DNA of 50,705 nt from M3007 sp046296435 (GCA_046296435.1 JBKBLI010000020.1:1-50705); one strand, 5' to 3'. Positions 17,432-27,161 are shown, counted from the first letter of the stretch. Program-made: numbers and translations. The notes: generated by a model from the sequence alone, not told the origin.

Positions 17432-18067
17432 TTACTTGCCGCCGAAGAGCAGCGCTGCGCTGATGAAAATCGCGCGGTTTTTGCCGCCATCGTCTTCGGT
17501 GCGGACATCTTTGGGAGCGATATTGGCCAAGCCGAGGCTGTAGCCTGCCGACAGGCGAATCAAACCCAGAATTTCGTATCCCAACTCAACGTTGGCGCCA
17601 AAATCCAACGGGGCCAAGTCTGAGTCTTCGTCGTTACCGAATTTGATGTTTTCGGATTCGCTTTGGCCGAGGAACGAGGCTTTGGCTTTTCCTGCTACGC
17701 CAGATCCGACATAAGGTCCTACGCCTGCATAAAACCCGCTTTTGCGGTAATACAGCGATATCGGCGCCTGAATGTAGAGGGGGTTGAGGGTTGACTCGAA
17801 GCCGGATTGTTCCAACTTGACGCCGCGACCCTGAAGTTGCAGACCGACGCCCAAGCCGATATTGTCCGTGAAGTCAAACTCTGCAATACCGCCAATCTGG
17901 AATGTGCTGAGGTTTTTGGTAAAGTCATTGACGTCGGCCGACTCTCCGCTGAAGTTGACGGTGGCCAAATTCAGTCCCGCTTTCACGCCAAAACGGGCTT
18001 GTGCATGAAGGACGCACGCGCTAAGAAAAAACGCCAGCGTGATGAAAAGTGAAGATTTTCTCAACAT
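17432..18067 (-). CDS. PorT-family outer-membrane beta-barrel protein
   Basis: Outer-membrane beta-barrel of the porin/PorT type common in Bacteroidota, 211 residues. A signal peptide (MLRKSSLFITLAFFLSACVL, cleaved after HAQA) precedes FGVKAGLNLATVNF, the typical first strand. Later strands include FQIGGIAEFDFTDNIGLGVG and SGFYAGVGPYVGSG, and the chain ends in the strand AIFISAALLFGGK. Members of this group have varied and mostly unknown roles. It ends at the shared terminator; I see no clear promoter between 18068 and 18130. Confidence 0.82.
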   Translation of the reverse strand: MLRKSSLFITLAFFLSACVLHAQARFGVKAGLNLATVNFSGESADVNDFTKNLSTFQIGGIAEFDFTDNIGLGVGLQLQGRGVKLEQSGFESTLNPLYIQAPISLYYRKSGFYAGVGPYVGSGVAGKAKASFLGQSESENIKFGNDEDSDLAPLDFGANVELGYEILGLIRLSAGYSLGLANIAPKDVRTEDDGGKNRAIFISAALLFGGK

Positions 18068-18130
18068 GTGATAAAAAGTTTAAATGGTTGATGATGATTG
18101 GTGAATGATATTTTGGCGTAGCCGGAACGT

Positions 18131-18544
18131 CTATCTTAGGGCTTTGGCCAGTCGCAGTTCCTGTACGGTGTTGGCGCCGTCGGTCGATTTCCAGACTTGC
18201 GTGCGGCGGCGATTTTCGATTACGATCCAGACTTTGGAGAGTTGGTTGATATCGCCGCTGATGGTTACGGTGTTTTCGGTATTTCCCCAGCGAAAAGGCC
18301 GCATGCGATCCTCGCTTTGGTTTTCAATCAGAATATTTTTGATACGCACCTCACCCGTTCCGTTGCGGCGGAATCGAATGGATCCCAACGCCGATGCCTC
18401 GGCATTTCGGGCCACAGTTTCAGTAGCGGCGTAGCGTTCGATGGCCCACTCGCCGGTCAATCGCCGGGCGAATTGTTTTTCGGCGCTGCAAGACTGCAGT
18501 AGAAACGCCGTAAAAAGTAGCAGAGAAAGGACTTTTGATGGCAT
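18131..18544 (-). CDS. Small lipocalin-like lipoprotein
   Basis: Predicted lipoprotein, 137 residues. The signal peptide MPSKVLSLLLFTAFLLQSC ends in a usable lipobox (LQSC), and the mature part (LTGEWAIERYAATET, then SIRFRRNGTGEVRIKN, and TVTISGDINQLSKVW) has the look of a lipocalin-like fold in which a W after GE and a short basic strand repeat. Function unknown. I start it at ATG 18544; a frame open to 18577 would add 11 residues ahead of the signal peptide. A full minus-strand promoter box lies 31 bp upstream. The divergent sortilin-like gene begins at 18647. Confidence 0.65.
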   Translation of the reverse strand: MPSKVLSLLLFTAFLLQSCSAEKQFARRLTGEWAIERYAATETVARNAEASALGSIRFRRNGTGEVRIKNILIENQSEDRMRPFRWGNTENTVTISGDINQLSKVWIVIENRRRTQVWKSTDGANTVQELRLAKALR

Positions 18545-18574
18545 AATTGAATTGGTTTTCAATGCTGGCGACTG

Positions 18575-18582
18575 CAAAGGTA
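18575..18582 (-). promoter_or_regulatory. -7 promoter box for the small lipoprotein
   Basis: The minus strand reads TACCTTTG, about 31 bp upstream of ATG 18544. Confidence 0.6.
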
Positions 18583-18646
18583 AAACTTTTTGGATATTTG
18601 CACGGCTTATTGGCTTTTTTTTAAAAAAATAGTCCGCACAAATTTT

Positions 18647-21514
18647 ATGCGAAAGTTAGCGACTTTTTTGGTTTTCTTTTGGTTTTGGCTTGCGCATGCG
18701 GCGACCCAATCGCCCACTCCTGCCGGGCAGCGCTTATACGGTTTTGAACAACGCCGCCAAATGAAAAGCGCAACGTTGCTACACGGCCTTAAGCCGCAAA
18801 GTGTGGGGCCGAGTATTTTTTCGTGTCGCGTGACCGACGTGGACGTCAATCCGGCCAACCCTGCAGAAATGTATGTGGCCTACGCTTCGGGCGGATTGTG
18901 GCACTCGCAAAGCGGGGGGCTTTCGTTCAGGCCGGTATTTGAGGAAGAAGCGGCGATGACCATTGGCGACATTGCCGTGGACTGGACGCGGAATGTCGTG
19001 TGGGTCGGCACGGGCGAAAACAATAGCAGCCGCTCCTCTTACGCCGGCGTCGGCATATACCGCAGCGACGACGGTGGAAAGACCTGGGGCTGGCGCGGAT
19101 TGCCGGAGAGTCATCACATTGGCCGAATCGTCCTGCATCCAGACAATCCCGATGTGCTTTGGGTGGCCGCCTTGGGCGCCCTTTATTCGCCCAATCCGGA
19201 GCGGGGCGTGTACCGAAGCGCCGACGGAGGGCAAACCTGGCAGCGAACCTTATTCGTCAATGATACGACGGGGGCCATCGACCTGATTCTGGATCCGTTG
19301 AACCCCGATGTGTTGTATGCCGCCACTTGGGAGCGCACCCGACGCGCCTGGCATTTTCACGGCGCCGGCGAAGGCTCGGGTATTTGGAAAAGTACCGACA
19401 GCGGCGTGACATGGAAGCGGATGGACGGCGTTGCGGCCGGCTTTCCCTCCGGAAAAAATGCCGGCAGAATAGGGCTGACCGCCGGCGTCAAAAATGGTCG
19501 GACCGTGCTGTATGCCTGTATCGACAATCAAAATCCGCCTGCGGCGCCTACCGCGCCTTCCCCTGCCTCAGGGCTGACCAAAGATCAACTCCGCGAAATG
19601 AGCGCAGCCGTTTTCGAGCGCCTGAGCGACGAGCAGATTGCGGATTTCCTCAAATCGAACCGCTTTCCCGAAAAGTATGGCGTAAAGTATGTGCGCGAGC
19701 AAGTCCGAAAGGGCGAGTTGAAGCCCTCTGCGTTGGTCGAATACCTGGAAGACGCCAATGCCAACCTTTTTTCGGCCAATTATATTGGCGCCGAGGTGTA
19801 TCGGAGCGACGACGACGGCGCTACCTGGCATCGAACGCACGCCGATCCAATCGAGCAAATGAACTTTACGTACGGATATTATTTTTCTAACATACGCTGC
19901 GCGCCGAATAATCCGGATCAGGTGTATTTACTCGGCTTCCTGATCATTAGCAGCGACGACGGCGGCAAAACCTGGCAAAACATCAACGGAGACAACGTTC
20001 ATGTGGACCACCACGCATTGTGGGTGAATCCTGCCGCTGCCGGTCACCTGGTCAATGGCAACGACGGCGGTCTGAACATCACCTGGGACAATGGCAAATC
20101 CTGGCTCAAGTGTAACCAGCCGGCTGTCGGTCAGTTTTATGCCGTCGCAGTTGACGAGGCTGAGCCTTACAATATCTATGGCGGATCGCAGGACAACGGC
20201 GTATGGTACGGCCCCTCCACCTACCAGCCCGGCGCGGCATGGCATCAGACCGGACGTTATCCGTGGCAGGAGATTATCGGCGGCGACGGCATGCAGATCG
20301 CTATCGATACCCGCGACAACCAAACTGTTTACACCGGTTACCAATTCGGTAATTACTTCCGCTATCACAAGGGAACAGGCCGGCTCAAGCGCATCGGCCC
20401 AACGCATGAACTGGGCGAAAGACCTCTGCGATTCAATTGGCAGACGCCCATACATCTAAGCAAACATAATCAGGATATCTTGTACATGGGCGCGCATCGG
20501 CTTTACCGCTCCATGGACAAGGGCGAATCCTGGAGCGCCATCAGTCCCGATCTTACCCAAGGCCCCAAAATGGGCAACGTGCCTTATGGTACGTTGACCT
20601 CTATACACGAAAGCCCGCTTCAGTTCGGTCTATTGTACGCCGGAAGCGACGATGGGATGGTATGGCGCAGCAAAGATGGCGGATCCTCTTGGACGCCCAT
20701 TGCCGGCGGACTTCCCGAGCGTTTGTGGGTATCGCGCATACAGGCATCCGCCCATGCGCAGGGCCGCGTATGGCTCTCGTTGAATGGCTATCGCTACGAC
20801 GACTTCGAGGCCTACATTTACGTATCAGACGATTTTGGCGACAACTGGAGGACCCTGCGGGGACTTCCTGCCGAACCCGTCAACGTTCTGCGCGAAGATC
20901 CGCTTAATCCCGATTTGATTTACGTAGGTACGGATCATGCGCTGTATGTTTCGCTGGACCGCGGCGACTCGTTCCAGATCATGCCGGGACTGCCCGATGC
21001 GCCCGTACACGATCTGGCCGTACAGGCCAAAGCCGGCGACCTGATCGTAGGCACGCACGGACGCTCGGCGTACAAGATATCTGTGGGGCCGCTTCAGAAG
21101 ACGCGCAAAGAAGACCTGAACGCCGACATCGCTCTTTTTGACATTGCATCCATCAGACACAGCAGCCAATGGGGGAAAAAGCGCCCATACCAAGCGCCCA
21201 AAGATCCCGCCCTTGGCCTTACATATTACGTCGCGCAGGCCGGGGAGATTGCCTGGATCGTCACGGACGCCCAAAAGCAAGTCCTTCAAAAAGGCAAATG
21301 GCAGGCTCGACGAGGGTTTAATCAGGTCGAATACGATCTGAGCGTCGCTCCTGAAGCCGTCAAAAAAATTCAGGATGCGTTGTCTGCGTCTGAAAAAAAA
21401 CAAATTGTCATCGAGCAGGCTGATACAGGAAAATACTATCTGCCCAAAGGGCGTTATATCGTTCAATTGGAGAAAGGTAGGTTTCAGGTTGCCAAAGAAT
21501 TTGTCATTGAATGA
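18647..21514 (+). CDS. Sortilin/VPS10-like BNR-repeat secreted protein
   Basis: Secreted multi-blade beta-propeller protein, 955 residues, of the sortilin/VPS10 or WD40/YVTN/BNR-like group. The signal peptide is MRKLATFLVFFWFWLAHAA. The body repeats Asp-box motifs: YRSDDGGKTWGW near 143, YRSADGGQTW, WKSTDSGVTW, YRSDDDGATW, SSDDGGKTW, YRSMDKGESW, WRSKDGGSSW and VSDDFGDNW. Such motifs build propeller blades in sialidases and photosystem-related exoproteins. The catalytic function is unknown; proteins of this type are often named glycosyl hydrolases without proof. The C-terminal 120 residues form a separate beta domain (QVEYDLSV, then GRYIVQLEKG). I chose ATG 18647 since the earlier in-frame ATG at 18590 would bury the signal peptide. 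Confidence 0.82.
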   Translation: MRKLATFLVFFWFWLAHAATQSPTPAGQRLYGFEQRRQMKSATLLHGLKPQSVGPSIFSCRVTDVDVNPANPAEMYVAYASGGLWHSQSGGLSFRPVFEEEAAMTIGDIAVDWTRNVVWVGTGENNSSRSSYAGVGIYRSDDGGKTWGWRGLPESHHIGRIVLHPDNPDVLWVAALGALYSPNPERGVYRSADGGQTWQRTLFVNDTTGAIDLILDPLNPDVLYAATWERTRRAWHFHGAGEGSGIWKSTDSGVTWKRMDGVAAGFPSGKNAGRIGLTAGVKNGRTVLYACIDNQNPPAAPTAPSPASGLTKDQLREMSAAVFERLSDEQIADFLKSNRFPEKYGVKYVREQVRKGELKPSALVEYLEDANANLFSANYIGAEVYRSDDDGATWHRTHADPIEQMNFTYGYYFSNIRCAPNNPDQVYLLGFLIISSDDGGKTWQNINGDNVHVDHHALWVNPAAAGHLVNGNDGGLNITWDNGKSWLKCNQPAVGQFYAVAVDEAEPYNIYGGSQDNGVWYGPSTYQPGAAWHQTGRYPWQEIIGGDGMQIAIDTRDNQTVYTGYQFGNYFRYHKGTGRLKRIGPTHELGERPLRFNWQTPIHLSKHNQDILYMGAHRLYRSMDKGESWSAISPDLTQGPKMGNVPYGTLTSIHESPLQFGLLYAGSDDGMVWRSKDGGSSWTPIAGGLPERLWVSRIQASAHAQGRVWLSLNGYRYDDFEAYIYVSDDFGDNWRTLRGLPAEPVNVLREDPLNPDLIYVGTDHALYVSLDRGDSFQIMPGLPDAPVHDLAVQAKAGDLIVGTHGRSAYKISVGPLQKTRKEDLNADIALFDIASIRHSSQWGKKRPYQAPKDPALGLTYYVAQAGEIAWIVTDAQKQVLQKGKWQARRGFNQVEYDLSVAPEAVKKIQDALSASEKKQIVIEQADTGKYYLPKGRYIVQLEKGRFQVAKEFVIE

Positions 21515-21590
21515 TTCGGAAAAACAACTTCACGCTGCTCGACCTCATCCAAAACGAAAAGCATAAATCACAATACATCAGATTCAACAC

Positions 21591-22328
21591 ATGAACAGGT
21601 TCAAGACACTATGGATAGCGCTATTGGCCGCTATCGCACTAAGCGCAACCGGCTGCCTGAATATCATCGAGGAGGTTACCTTCAAAAAAGATGGCTCCGG
21701 CTCCTACAAAATGACCATCGATATGTCTCAGGTAAAGTCCATGATGGACGTACTGAAGGGCATGAATACAGAAGGCGAAGGCGAAGGCGAAGACGAACAG
21801 GCCGGCGAAGATCCCGCAGGCGACGAGAGTATGGCCAATCTCGGCGCTGAACTCAGCAACGTGGCCGCTTCTTTGCGTAAAATCCCCGGGCTAAGCAATA
21901 TCAAGGAAATTCAGGACACCTCGGTCTATCTCTTCGGTTATTCGTTTGATTTCGCCGGTCAGGAAAGCCTCAACAAAGCGCTGAAGGTCATCAACAAAGA
22001 AAAGTACGACACCAAGACCGAAGAGGTTTTTAAGTTCAAGGGCAAATCATTTGAGCGTCTGAATTCAGGAGATATCGGCGCTCAGTTGCAAAAAACGCTT
22101 GCAGATGCCGAAGATGACGAGGAAAACATGGAAATGATCAAAATGTTTTTTTCGGAAATGACCTATCAGCAGATTTATCAATTCCCCGATATGGTCGTCA
22201 AAAAATCTTCCAACAAGCTCTCCGAGATCAGCAACAACGGGCATACCCTCAGCATCACGCTGAAACCTTTTGACGAAGAGCAGCAAAAGCAAAAAGCCGG
22301 CGTAGCTACTCAGGTTAAGCTAAAATAA
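21591..22328 (+). CDS. Acidic lipoprotein of unknown function
   Basis: Predicted lipoprotein, 245 residues, with signal peptide MNRFKTLWIALLAAIALSATGC and lipobox ATGC. The first mature segment (EEVTFKKDGSGSYKMTIDMS) looks like a small beta-sandwich start. An acidic low-complexity linker (GEGEGEDEQAGEDPAGDES) sits at about 62-80, followed by a helical and mixed region rich in Lys and Glu. Lipoproteins with a FKKDGSG-type opening are frequent in Bacteroidota but uncharacterised. It follows the sortilin-like gene by 76 bp and ends at a strong terminator, so the two may be cotranscribed. Confidence 0.7.
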   Translation: MNRFKTLWIALLAAIALSATGCLNIIEEVTFKKDGSGSYKMTIDMSQVKSMMDVLKGMNTEGEGEGEDEQAGEDPAGDESMANLGAELSNVAASLRKIPGLSNIKEIQDTSVYLFGYSFDFAGQESLNKALKVINKEKYDTKTEEVFKFKGKSFERLNSGDIGAQLQKTLADAEDDEENMEMIKMFFSEMTYQQIYQFPDMVVKKSSNKLSEISNNGHTLSITLKPFDEEQQKQKAGVATQVKLK

Positions 22329-22350
22329 GTTTGGTCAAAATCTTCATTGC

Positions 22351-22387
22351 AGCCCCGCAGGTCTTCTTGATCTGCGGGGCTTTTTTT
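22351..22387 (+). terminator. Rho-independent terminator
   Basis: Arms AGCCCCGCAG (22351-22360) and CTGCGGGGCT (22372-22381) with an 11-nt loop and a run of seven T. It ends the lipoprotein transcript. Confidence 0.93.
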
Positions 22388-23127
22388 GTCTGTTCAAGAA
22401 ATTCCCAACATGCATCAGCGCTAAACGCCGAACTTGAACGCCTCAAGCGCGCCCCCGTTCTCCCCCCTCTGCGCTAATACAGCCGCCTGACCAATAGCAA
22501 CCGCTCGCCCGATTCACGCCGCGCTTGGGTCGGGGGTGAACAAGCGTCAGGTTTTTGACAAATCCGTCCCGGCGTTATCGAAAAAAAAGTCGCCATAACA
22601 CTTCTTTGAAAAAAATTGAACTTCTTTTGACGCCAGCCTTCGGCAGGCGGCTTGTGAAAAGCCAAGCGCGGCGCAATCAGAAAAATTACATCTTGAAAAT
22701 CAATGTCTTATAAAAATCCGGCGCTGTCTATTACGCATTGGATAAGATACTCCGTCTCATCCGAACGGATTCAATAAATTGACAGCCAATGCATAAAGAA
22801 TTTTTAAAAAAGTAATATGAAAAAAAGAGCCCTCGAATAACGCTAAATGCGGTAAAAATGGGCTTTTTGGACCGCTTTTTCGTTTTGTAAAAAAAAGTTG
22901 TCCAAAAAATNNNNNNNNNNNNNNNNNNNNNNNNNNNNNNNNNNNNNNNNNNNNNNNNNNNNNNNNNNNNNNNNNNNNNNNNNNNNNNNNNNNNNNNNNN
23001 NNNNNNNNNAAAAAATCTCAGACGGCTTGTCTGTTTCAAAAAAACGCTGAACCTTTGCAATCCGCTTTCATCAGAAGAGCGCGAAATAAAGATTTATTCA
23101 TTTACTGCCCCCTCCAAAATCTGTGCC
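22388..23127. other. Intergenic region upstream of dnaA, containing an N gap
   Basis: About 740 bp without a gene I can support. The right half is AT-rich with long A and T runs and includes the assembly gap. An AACCTTTG sequence at about 23049-23056 is one mismatch from TAnnTTTG and could be the dnaA promoter. I found no TTATCCACA box in the readable part, so I do not call it an origin. Confidence 0.4.
22911..23009. other. Assembly gap of 99 N
   Basis: A run of 99 N within the region before dnaA. The gap at 39668-39766 has exactly the same length, so the size is probably a placeholder and not measured. Confidence 0.95.
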
Positions 23128-24561
23128 ATGGGTATTACTAACGAATGCCAAGTGGTGTGGGATCGTTGTCTGCACACCATAAAGAAGAGCGTTGCGCCGC
23201 AGACCTATCGAACCTGGTTTGAGCCAATCAAACCAGTGTTGCTGGACAATCAGAGCATCACCATTGAAGTGCCCAACAAGTTCTTTTATGAGTGGCTTGA
23301 GGAGCATCATGTACAGTTGCTGAAACGTTGCATACGTCAGGAATTGGGGGATGCCGGTCGTTTGATTTATCGCATCGTCGATCAAAATCAAGCCGCCCCG
23401 GCGGCGTCTGTAAAGAATACGTCGGCCGCCGCTTCGGACTCGGACAACGCGCCGGCGCCGGGCGTATTTGACGCCAACGCCATTAAAAACCCTTTTATCA
23501 TACCCGGCATCAAACGCCTGAAAATAGAACCCCAACTCAACCCCAATTACACGTTCGATAATTTCATCGAAGGCGATTGCAACCGGCTGGCGCGGAATGC
23601 CGGTATTGCCATCTCCCAAAAGCCCGGTAAAACGGCCTTCAACCCCCTGGTGATTTTTGGCGATGTGGGCCTGGGTAAGACCCACCTGGCCCAAGCCATC
23701 GGCAATGCGATCGTGAATAGCGCCTCCGATCAGGTGGTCCTCTACGTCACCGCCGAGAAATTTACGAACCAGATCATACAAGCCATCCGCAACAACGCAG
23801 TCAATGACTTTGTGGCATTCTACCAGATGGTTGACGTGTTGATCATCGACGATATACAGTTTCTGGCCGGCAAGCAGAAGATGCAGGAAATCTTCTTCCA
23901 CCTGTTCAATCAGTTGCATCAGGCCAGCAAGCAAATTATTCTTACCTCAGATAAGGCGCCCAAAGATCTGACAGACATCGAAGATCGCCTGATATCACGC
24001 TTCAAGTGGGGGCTTACCGCCGATCTGCAGGCGCCGGACTTAGAGACACGCATGGCCATACTGCACGCACGCATGGCCAACGAAGGCTTTCAGGTCTCGA
24101 TGGATGTGCTTGAGTTTATTTGTTACAATATCAAGGATAACGTGCGCGAGCTTGAGGGCATTATGGTATCGTTATTGGCGCAGGCGACTTTGCTCAGGCG
24201 AGATATCGACGTCAATCTGGTCAAGGAGGTTATTCGCAACCACATCAATACCTCTACACGCGAAATCAGCATGGAGCAGATCATGCAAACCGTTGCGGCC
24301 CACTATCAAATCAGCGCCGACAAGCTCAAGCAGGGCACCAGAAAGCAAAATATCGTGATTGCCCGCCAAACGGCCATGTATCTGTGCAAGACACTCACGC
24401 CGCAATCGCTCAAAGCCATTGGAGACGCTTTTGGCGGACGCGACCACAGTACCGTCATCTATTCGGTGCAGTCGGTCCACAATATGATGGACGTCAATCC
24501 GGCTTACAGAGAGGTGGTAGAGAAGTTAGAAAAGGAGTTGCGGATGAGCGTGAACAAGTAA
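23128..24561 (+). CDS. dnaA: Chromosomal replication initiator DnaA
   Basis: AAA+ initiator that binds DnaA boxes and melts the origin; 477 residues. Domain I (about 1-85) contains the Trp-Phe pair typical of DnaA (TWFEPIKPV), domain II is an Ala/Ser/Asp-rich linker (about 88-115), domain III has Walker A GDVGLGKTH near 178-186, Walker B VLIIDDIQFLAGK near 236-248, the sensor DRLISRFKWGL near 288 and the arginine-containing NVRELEG box near 338. Domain IV carries the DNA-binding signature FGGRDHSTV (about 435-443). The ATG at 23128 gives MGITNECQVVWDRCL, a normal opening. A tRNA pair follows. Confidence 0.98.
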   Translation: MGITNECQVVWDRCLHTIKKSVAPQTYRTWFEPIKPVLLDNQSITIEVPNKFFYEWLEEHHVQLLKRCIRQELGDAGRLIYRIVDQNQAAPAASVKNTSAAASDSDNAPAPGVFDANAIKNPFIIPGIKRLKIEPQLNPNYTFDNFIEGDCNRLARNAGIAISQKPGKTAFNPLVIFGDVGLGKTHLAQAIGNAIVNSASDQVVLYVTAEKFTNQIIQAIRNNAVNDFVAFYQMVDVLIIDDIQFLAGKQKMQEIFFHLFNQLHQASKQIILTSDKAPKDLTDIEDRLISRFKWGLTADLQAPDLETRMAILHARMANEGFQVSMDVLEFICYNIKDNVRELEGIMVSLLAQATLLRRDIDVNLVKEVIRNHINTSTREISMEQIMQTVAAHYQISADKLKQGTRKQNIVIARQTAMYLCKTLTPQSLKAIGDAFGGRDHSTVIYSVQSVHNMMDVNPAYREVVEKLEKELRMSVNK

Positions 24562-24618
24562 AATGTGCTTACTGAAAACTTTTTTTGCGAAAAAAGGCGC
24601 TCGCTGAAAAAATCGCCG

Positions 24619-24626
24619 TATCTTTG
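24619..24626 (+). promoter_or_regulatory. -7 promoter box for the tRNA pair
   Basis: TATCTTTG matches TAnnTTTG; the mature tRNA-Ser begins 12 bp later at 24638. Confidence 0.65.
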
Positions 24627-24637
24627 CGGCCCCAACA

Positions 24638-24726
24638 GGAGAGTTGGGTGAGTGGCTGAAACCAACGGTTTGCTAAACCGTCGTACGGGAAAACCTGTAC
24701 CGCGGGTTCGAATCCCGCACTCTCCG
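24638..24726 (+). tRNA. tRNA-Ser (GCT)
   Basis: An 89-nt gene with acceptor arms GGAGAGT (24638-24644) and ACTCTCC (24719-24725), discriminator G, a long variable arm (TCGTACGGGAAAACCTGTA region) as expected for type II tRNAs, and a T-arm with GGTTCGAATCC. The anticodon loop within ACGGTTTGCTAAACCGT reads GCT, so it decodes AGC/AGT serine codons. CCA is not encoded. Confidence 0.97.
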
Positions 24727-24733
24727 CCCTTTT

Positions 24734-24807
24734 CGGGGCGTAGCGCAGCCCGGTAGCGCACCTGCTTTGGGAGCAGGGGGTCCCAGGTTCGAATCCTGGT
24801 GCCCCGA
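24734..24807 (+). tRNA. tRNA-Pro (TGG)
   Basis: A 74-nt gene 7 bp after tRNA-Ser. Acceptor strands CGGGGCG and TGCCCCG pair with one G-U; the anticodon stem-loop CCTGCTTTGGGAGCAGG gives anticodon TGG; the T-arm has GGTTCGAATCC. It starts with C, as proline tRNAs do. CCA is not encoded. Confidence 0.97.
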
Positions 24808-24815
24808 CTTGAAAG

Positions 24816-24847
24816 CGCCTGTTCGGTTTGTTCCGGCAGGCGTTTTT
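24816..24847 (+). terminator. Terminator after the tRNA pair
   Basis: CGCCTG (24816-24821) pairs with CAGGCG (24837-24842), with an inner CGG/CCG pair, followed by TTTTT. It lies 9 bp beyond tRNA-Pro. Confidence 0.85.
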
Positions 24848-25478
24848 CTTTTGCGACGACGGCTGGTTCATGCCTTAAAACAGCGCCCAGCCTTCCCCAG
24901 CGCCCGAATTCTATGCCCGCTCCGAAGCGCCTGCGAAAATTAACTTAACGTTATTTTTGACCCGGAATGCGCCGCTTGTTCTGGCCCGTAAATGATTGTA
25001 AAGCCTAATCGCGTTAATGGGTTGTAGGTCCGGCTTCATGCGCGCCGCGCCGGGGGCTATGCGCCATAACTTTGGCGCAAGTCCCGCCGCGCCATTGCGC
25101 GCTGAAGACGCCTCAGCGGTGTTTTTCAAAAAAAAAGTGCGGACGTCAAGCGTGCGCATGCGCGCGCCACAAGCGCACCCCCATATCCGCGCTCCGGTCC
25201 ACAAGTCGCCGACCGGATAACGCGGTAAAGTTGTCTGGCGCAGTTCTGTCATCTTTTCGAAAAGATGGGCAGGTGCGGCAGGCCTTTGTTTTGAAAAAAG
25301 GTCGGAGCGGCGTGCGCAGAGTCGCAAAAATGGCGCAGATCCGTTTCACGCGCTTTTTTTCGCGGATAAAAAATGTACGGCCGTATTTTTACAATTACAT
25401 CAAACAACAACCCGAGGCGCAAAGCCGACAGCCGCCAGTTCGGATGCGCTGCAAGCGTTTTCAAAATCAGCAAAAAAT
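24848..25478. other. Long intergenic region without a recognised gene
   Basis: About 630 bp. Open frames here are short and biased toward Arg/Ala/Pro in a way expected from GC-rich noncoding DNA. The stretch includes T-tract/A-tract strings near 25121-25137 and 25289-25298, a TGCGCATGCGC palindrome near 25154, and no clear promoter for the phosphatase downstream. Confidence 0.4.
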
Positions 25479-27161
25479 ATGCTCATGACACGTTTTTTTC
25501 TTCTCACCTTATTTGTCCTGACCGGCTCAACCTGTATTTGGGGCCAATCCTTCGAAAAAAAAGAACGGCCAAAGCTCATTGTGGGCGTCGTGACCGATCA
25601 AATGCGCTATGATTACCTGTACCGCTTTTGGGACCGGTACAGCGAAGGCGGGATTAAGAAACTGATCCGTCGCGGCTTTTCGTGCGAAAATGCGCATTTT
25701 AATTACTCGCCAACGTACACCGGTCCGGGGCATGCCGCTATCTACACAGGCGCTGTTCCGGCGGTCAATGGCATCGTGGGCAACGACTGGTGGGATCCCG
25801 AATGGGCGGGCAAGCGCTACGTCACGACTGATAAGCAAGTTCAGTGCGTGGGGTGCGGCGCAGCCAATCAGGACGTGGGCAAGCACTCGCCGGCCTCGCT
25901 CATCACGACCACCATTACGGATGAGTTACGCCTGTCGGACAACTTTCGGTCCAAAGTCGTGAGCGTCTGTATGAAAGACCGCGGCGCAATTTTGCCCGCC
26001 GGCCGTCTGGCAAACGGCTGCTATTGGTTCGACGACAATTCTGGCAATTGGATCACTAGCAGTTTTTACCAAAAAGACGGAGAATTGCCTGCCTGGGTCA
26101 ACCGGTTCAACGACCTGAAATTGGTCGAGAAGTATTTATCGGGGACATGGGAGCCGCTGGCGCCTGCCCGAGAGAGTTTTACAAACTTTTCAAATTATTA
26201 TACCGACAAAAAGTCGAGCGTTTTTGGGGGCAGATCCTTTCCCTATGATCTGGCCGACATGAAAAAACAGCATGGATACAAGGTGATTCGCAATATACCT
26301 GCGGGCAACACGCTTACCTTAGACTTTGCGCTGGAAGCCATCAAAGGCTATCAGTTGGGTCAAGGGCCTGATACTGATTTTTTGTGCGTGAGTTTTTCGC
26401 CGACCGACCACTGCGGGCACAGCGTGGGCATACACGCCGCAGAGATTGAGGACATGTACTTGCGGTTTGATCTGGAAATTGAGCGCCTGATCAACTTCCT
26501 AGAAAAAAATATTGGCGAGGGCCAATTTCTGCTTTTTCTGACCGGCGACCACGGCGCCTGCGAAACGCCCCAGCACATGAAATCGCTGGGTTTTCCGCAT
26601 GGCGCCATTTCAGAAGCGACGCTGCAAGAAAAATTGAACAGCCTCGCCAAGGATAGTTTAAACTGCCAACAGCCCATCGTCAAGTTTATCGGCAATCAGC
26701 AAATATGGCTCGACGAGCCTGCCATTCGCGCCGGTCATGTGGCGATGGCAGAAGCGATTGATTTCGTTGCGCGTCAGTTGAGACGCGAAAAAGGCGTCTA
26801 TGAAGTCTATCGGGTGAGCGATTTGCAGCGGATCAGCGATGGGTATCCGTTTATGCCGCTGATCAAGCGCGGCATCAATCCGAAGCGGTGCGGTCATTTG
26901 TTTTTTCAGTTGGAGCCGGGCTGGCACGACGGGCAGGATTATCTCGGGGGCGGCGGTACGACGCATGGCTCGACCTATCCGTACGACACGCATGTGCCTT
27001 TGCTGTGGTACGGCTGGCGCATACCGTCTGGAGAGACGCACGAGCGCGTAGAGATCACCGATGTGGCGCCCACACTGTCCGCCATGTTGCGTATTGGTTT
27101 GCCCAGCGGCTGCTCAGGCAAGCCTATCGCGCCCCTGTTGCAAAGCATGCAGAAAAAATAA
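25479..27161 (+). CDS. pafA: PafA-type alkaline phosphatase
   Basis: Periplasmic or secreted phosphomonoesterase of the alkaline phosphatase superfamily, 560 residues, close to the PafA type of Bacteroidota. The signal peptide is MTRFFLLTLFVLTGSTCIWG (ATG 25485 is as good a start as 25479). The active-site residues of PafA are all recognisable: nucleophile Thr81 in PTYTGPGH, Asn102 in GNDWWD, Lys166 and Arg168 in CMKDRGAI. Zinc ligands are Asp40 (VTDQMRYD), Asp and His in SPTDHCGH, Asp-His in TGDHGAC, and His in TTHGSTYPYDTHVP. The Lys/Arg pair marks monoesterase rather than diesterase activity. It is followed by a palindrome and the promoter of the next gene. Confidence 0.93.
   Translation: MLMTRFFLLTLFVLTGSTCIWGQSFEKKERPKLIVGVVTDQMRYDYLYRFWDRYSEGGIKKLIRRGFSCENAHFNYSPTYTGPGHAAIYTGAVPAVNGIVGNDWWDPEWAGKRYVTTDKQVQCVGCGAANQDVGKHSPASLITTTITDELRLSDNFRSKVVSVCMKDRGAILPAGRLANGCYWFDDNSGNWITSSFYQKDGELPAWVNRFNDLKLVEKYLSGTWEPLAPARESFTNFSNYYTDKKSSVFGGRSFPYDLADMKKQHGYKVIRNIPAGNTLTLDFALEAIKGYQLGQGPDTDFLCVSFSPTDHCGHSVGIHAAEIEDMYLRFDLEIERLINFLEKNIGEGQFLLFLTGDHGACETPQHMKSLGFPHGAISEATLQEKLNSLAKDSLNCQQPIVKFIGNQQIWLDEPAIRAGHVAMAEAIDFVARQLRREKGVYEVYRVSDLQRISDGYPFMPLIKRGINPKRCGHLFFQLEPGWHDGQDYLGGGGTTHGSTYPYDTHVPLLWYGWRIPSGETHERVEITDVAPTLSAMLRIGLPSGCSGKPIAPLLQSMQKK

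Noticed and set aside
22388..23127. Possible oriC directly upstream of dnaA
   Set aside because: The region is AT-rich but the readable part has no TTATCCACA box, and the N gap hides about 100 bases. The evidence is too weak.
24911..25488. Open frames on both strands in the region before the phosphatase gene
   Set aside because: They are Arg/Ala/Pro-rich, overlap each other on both strands, have no family match and no promoter or start context.
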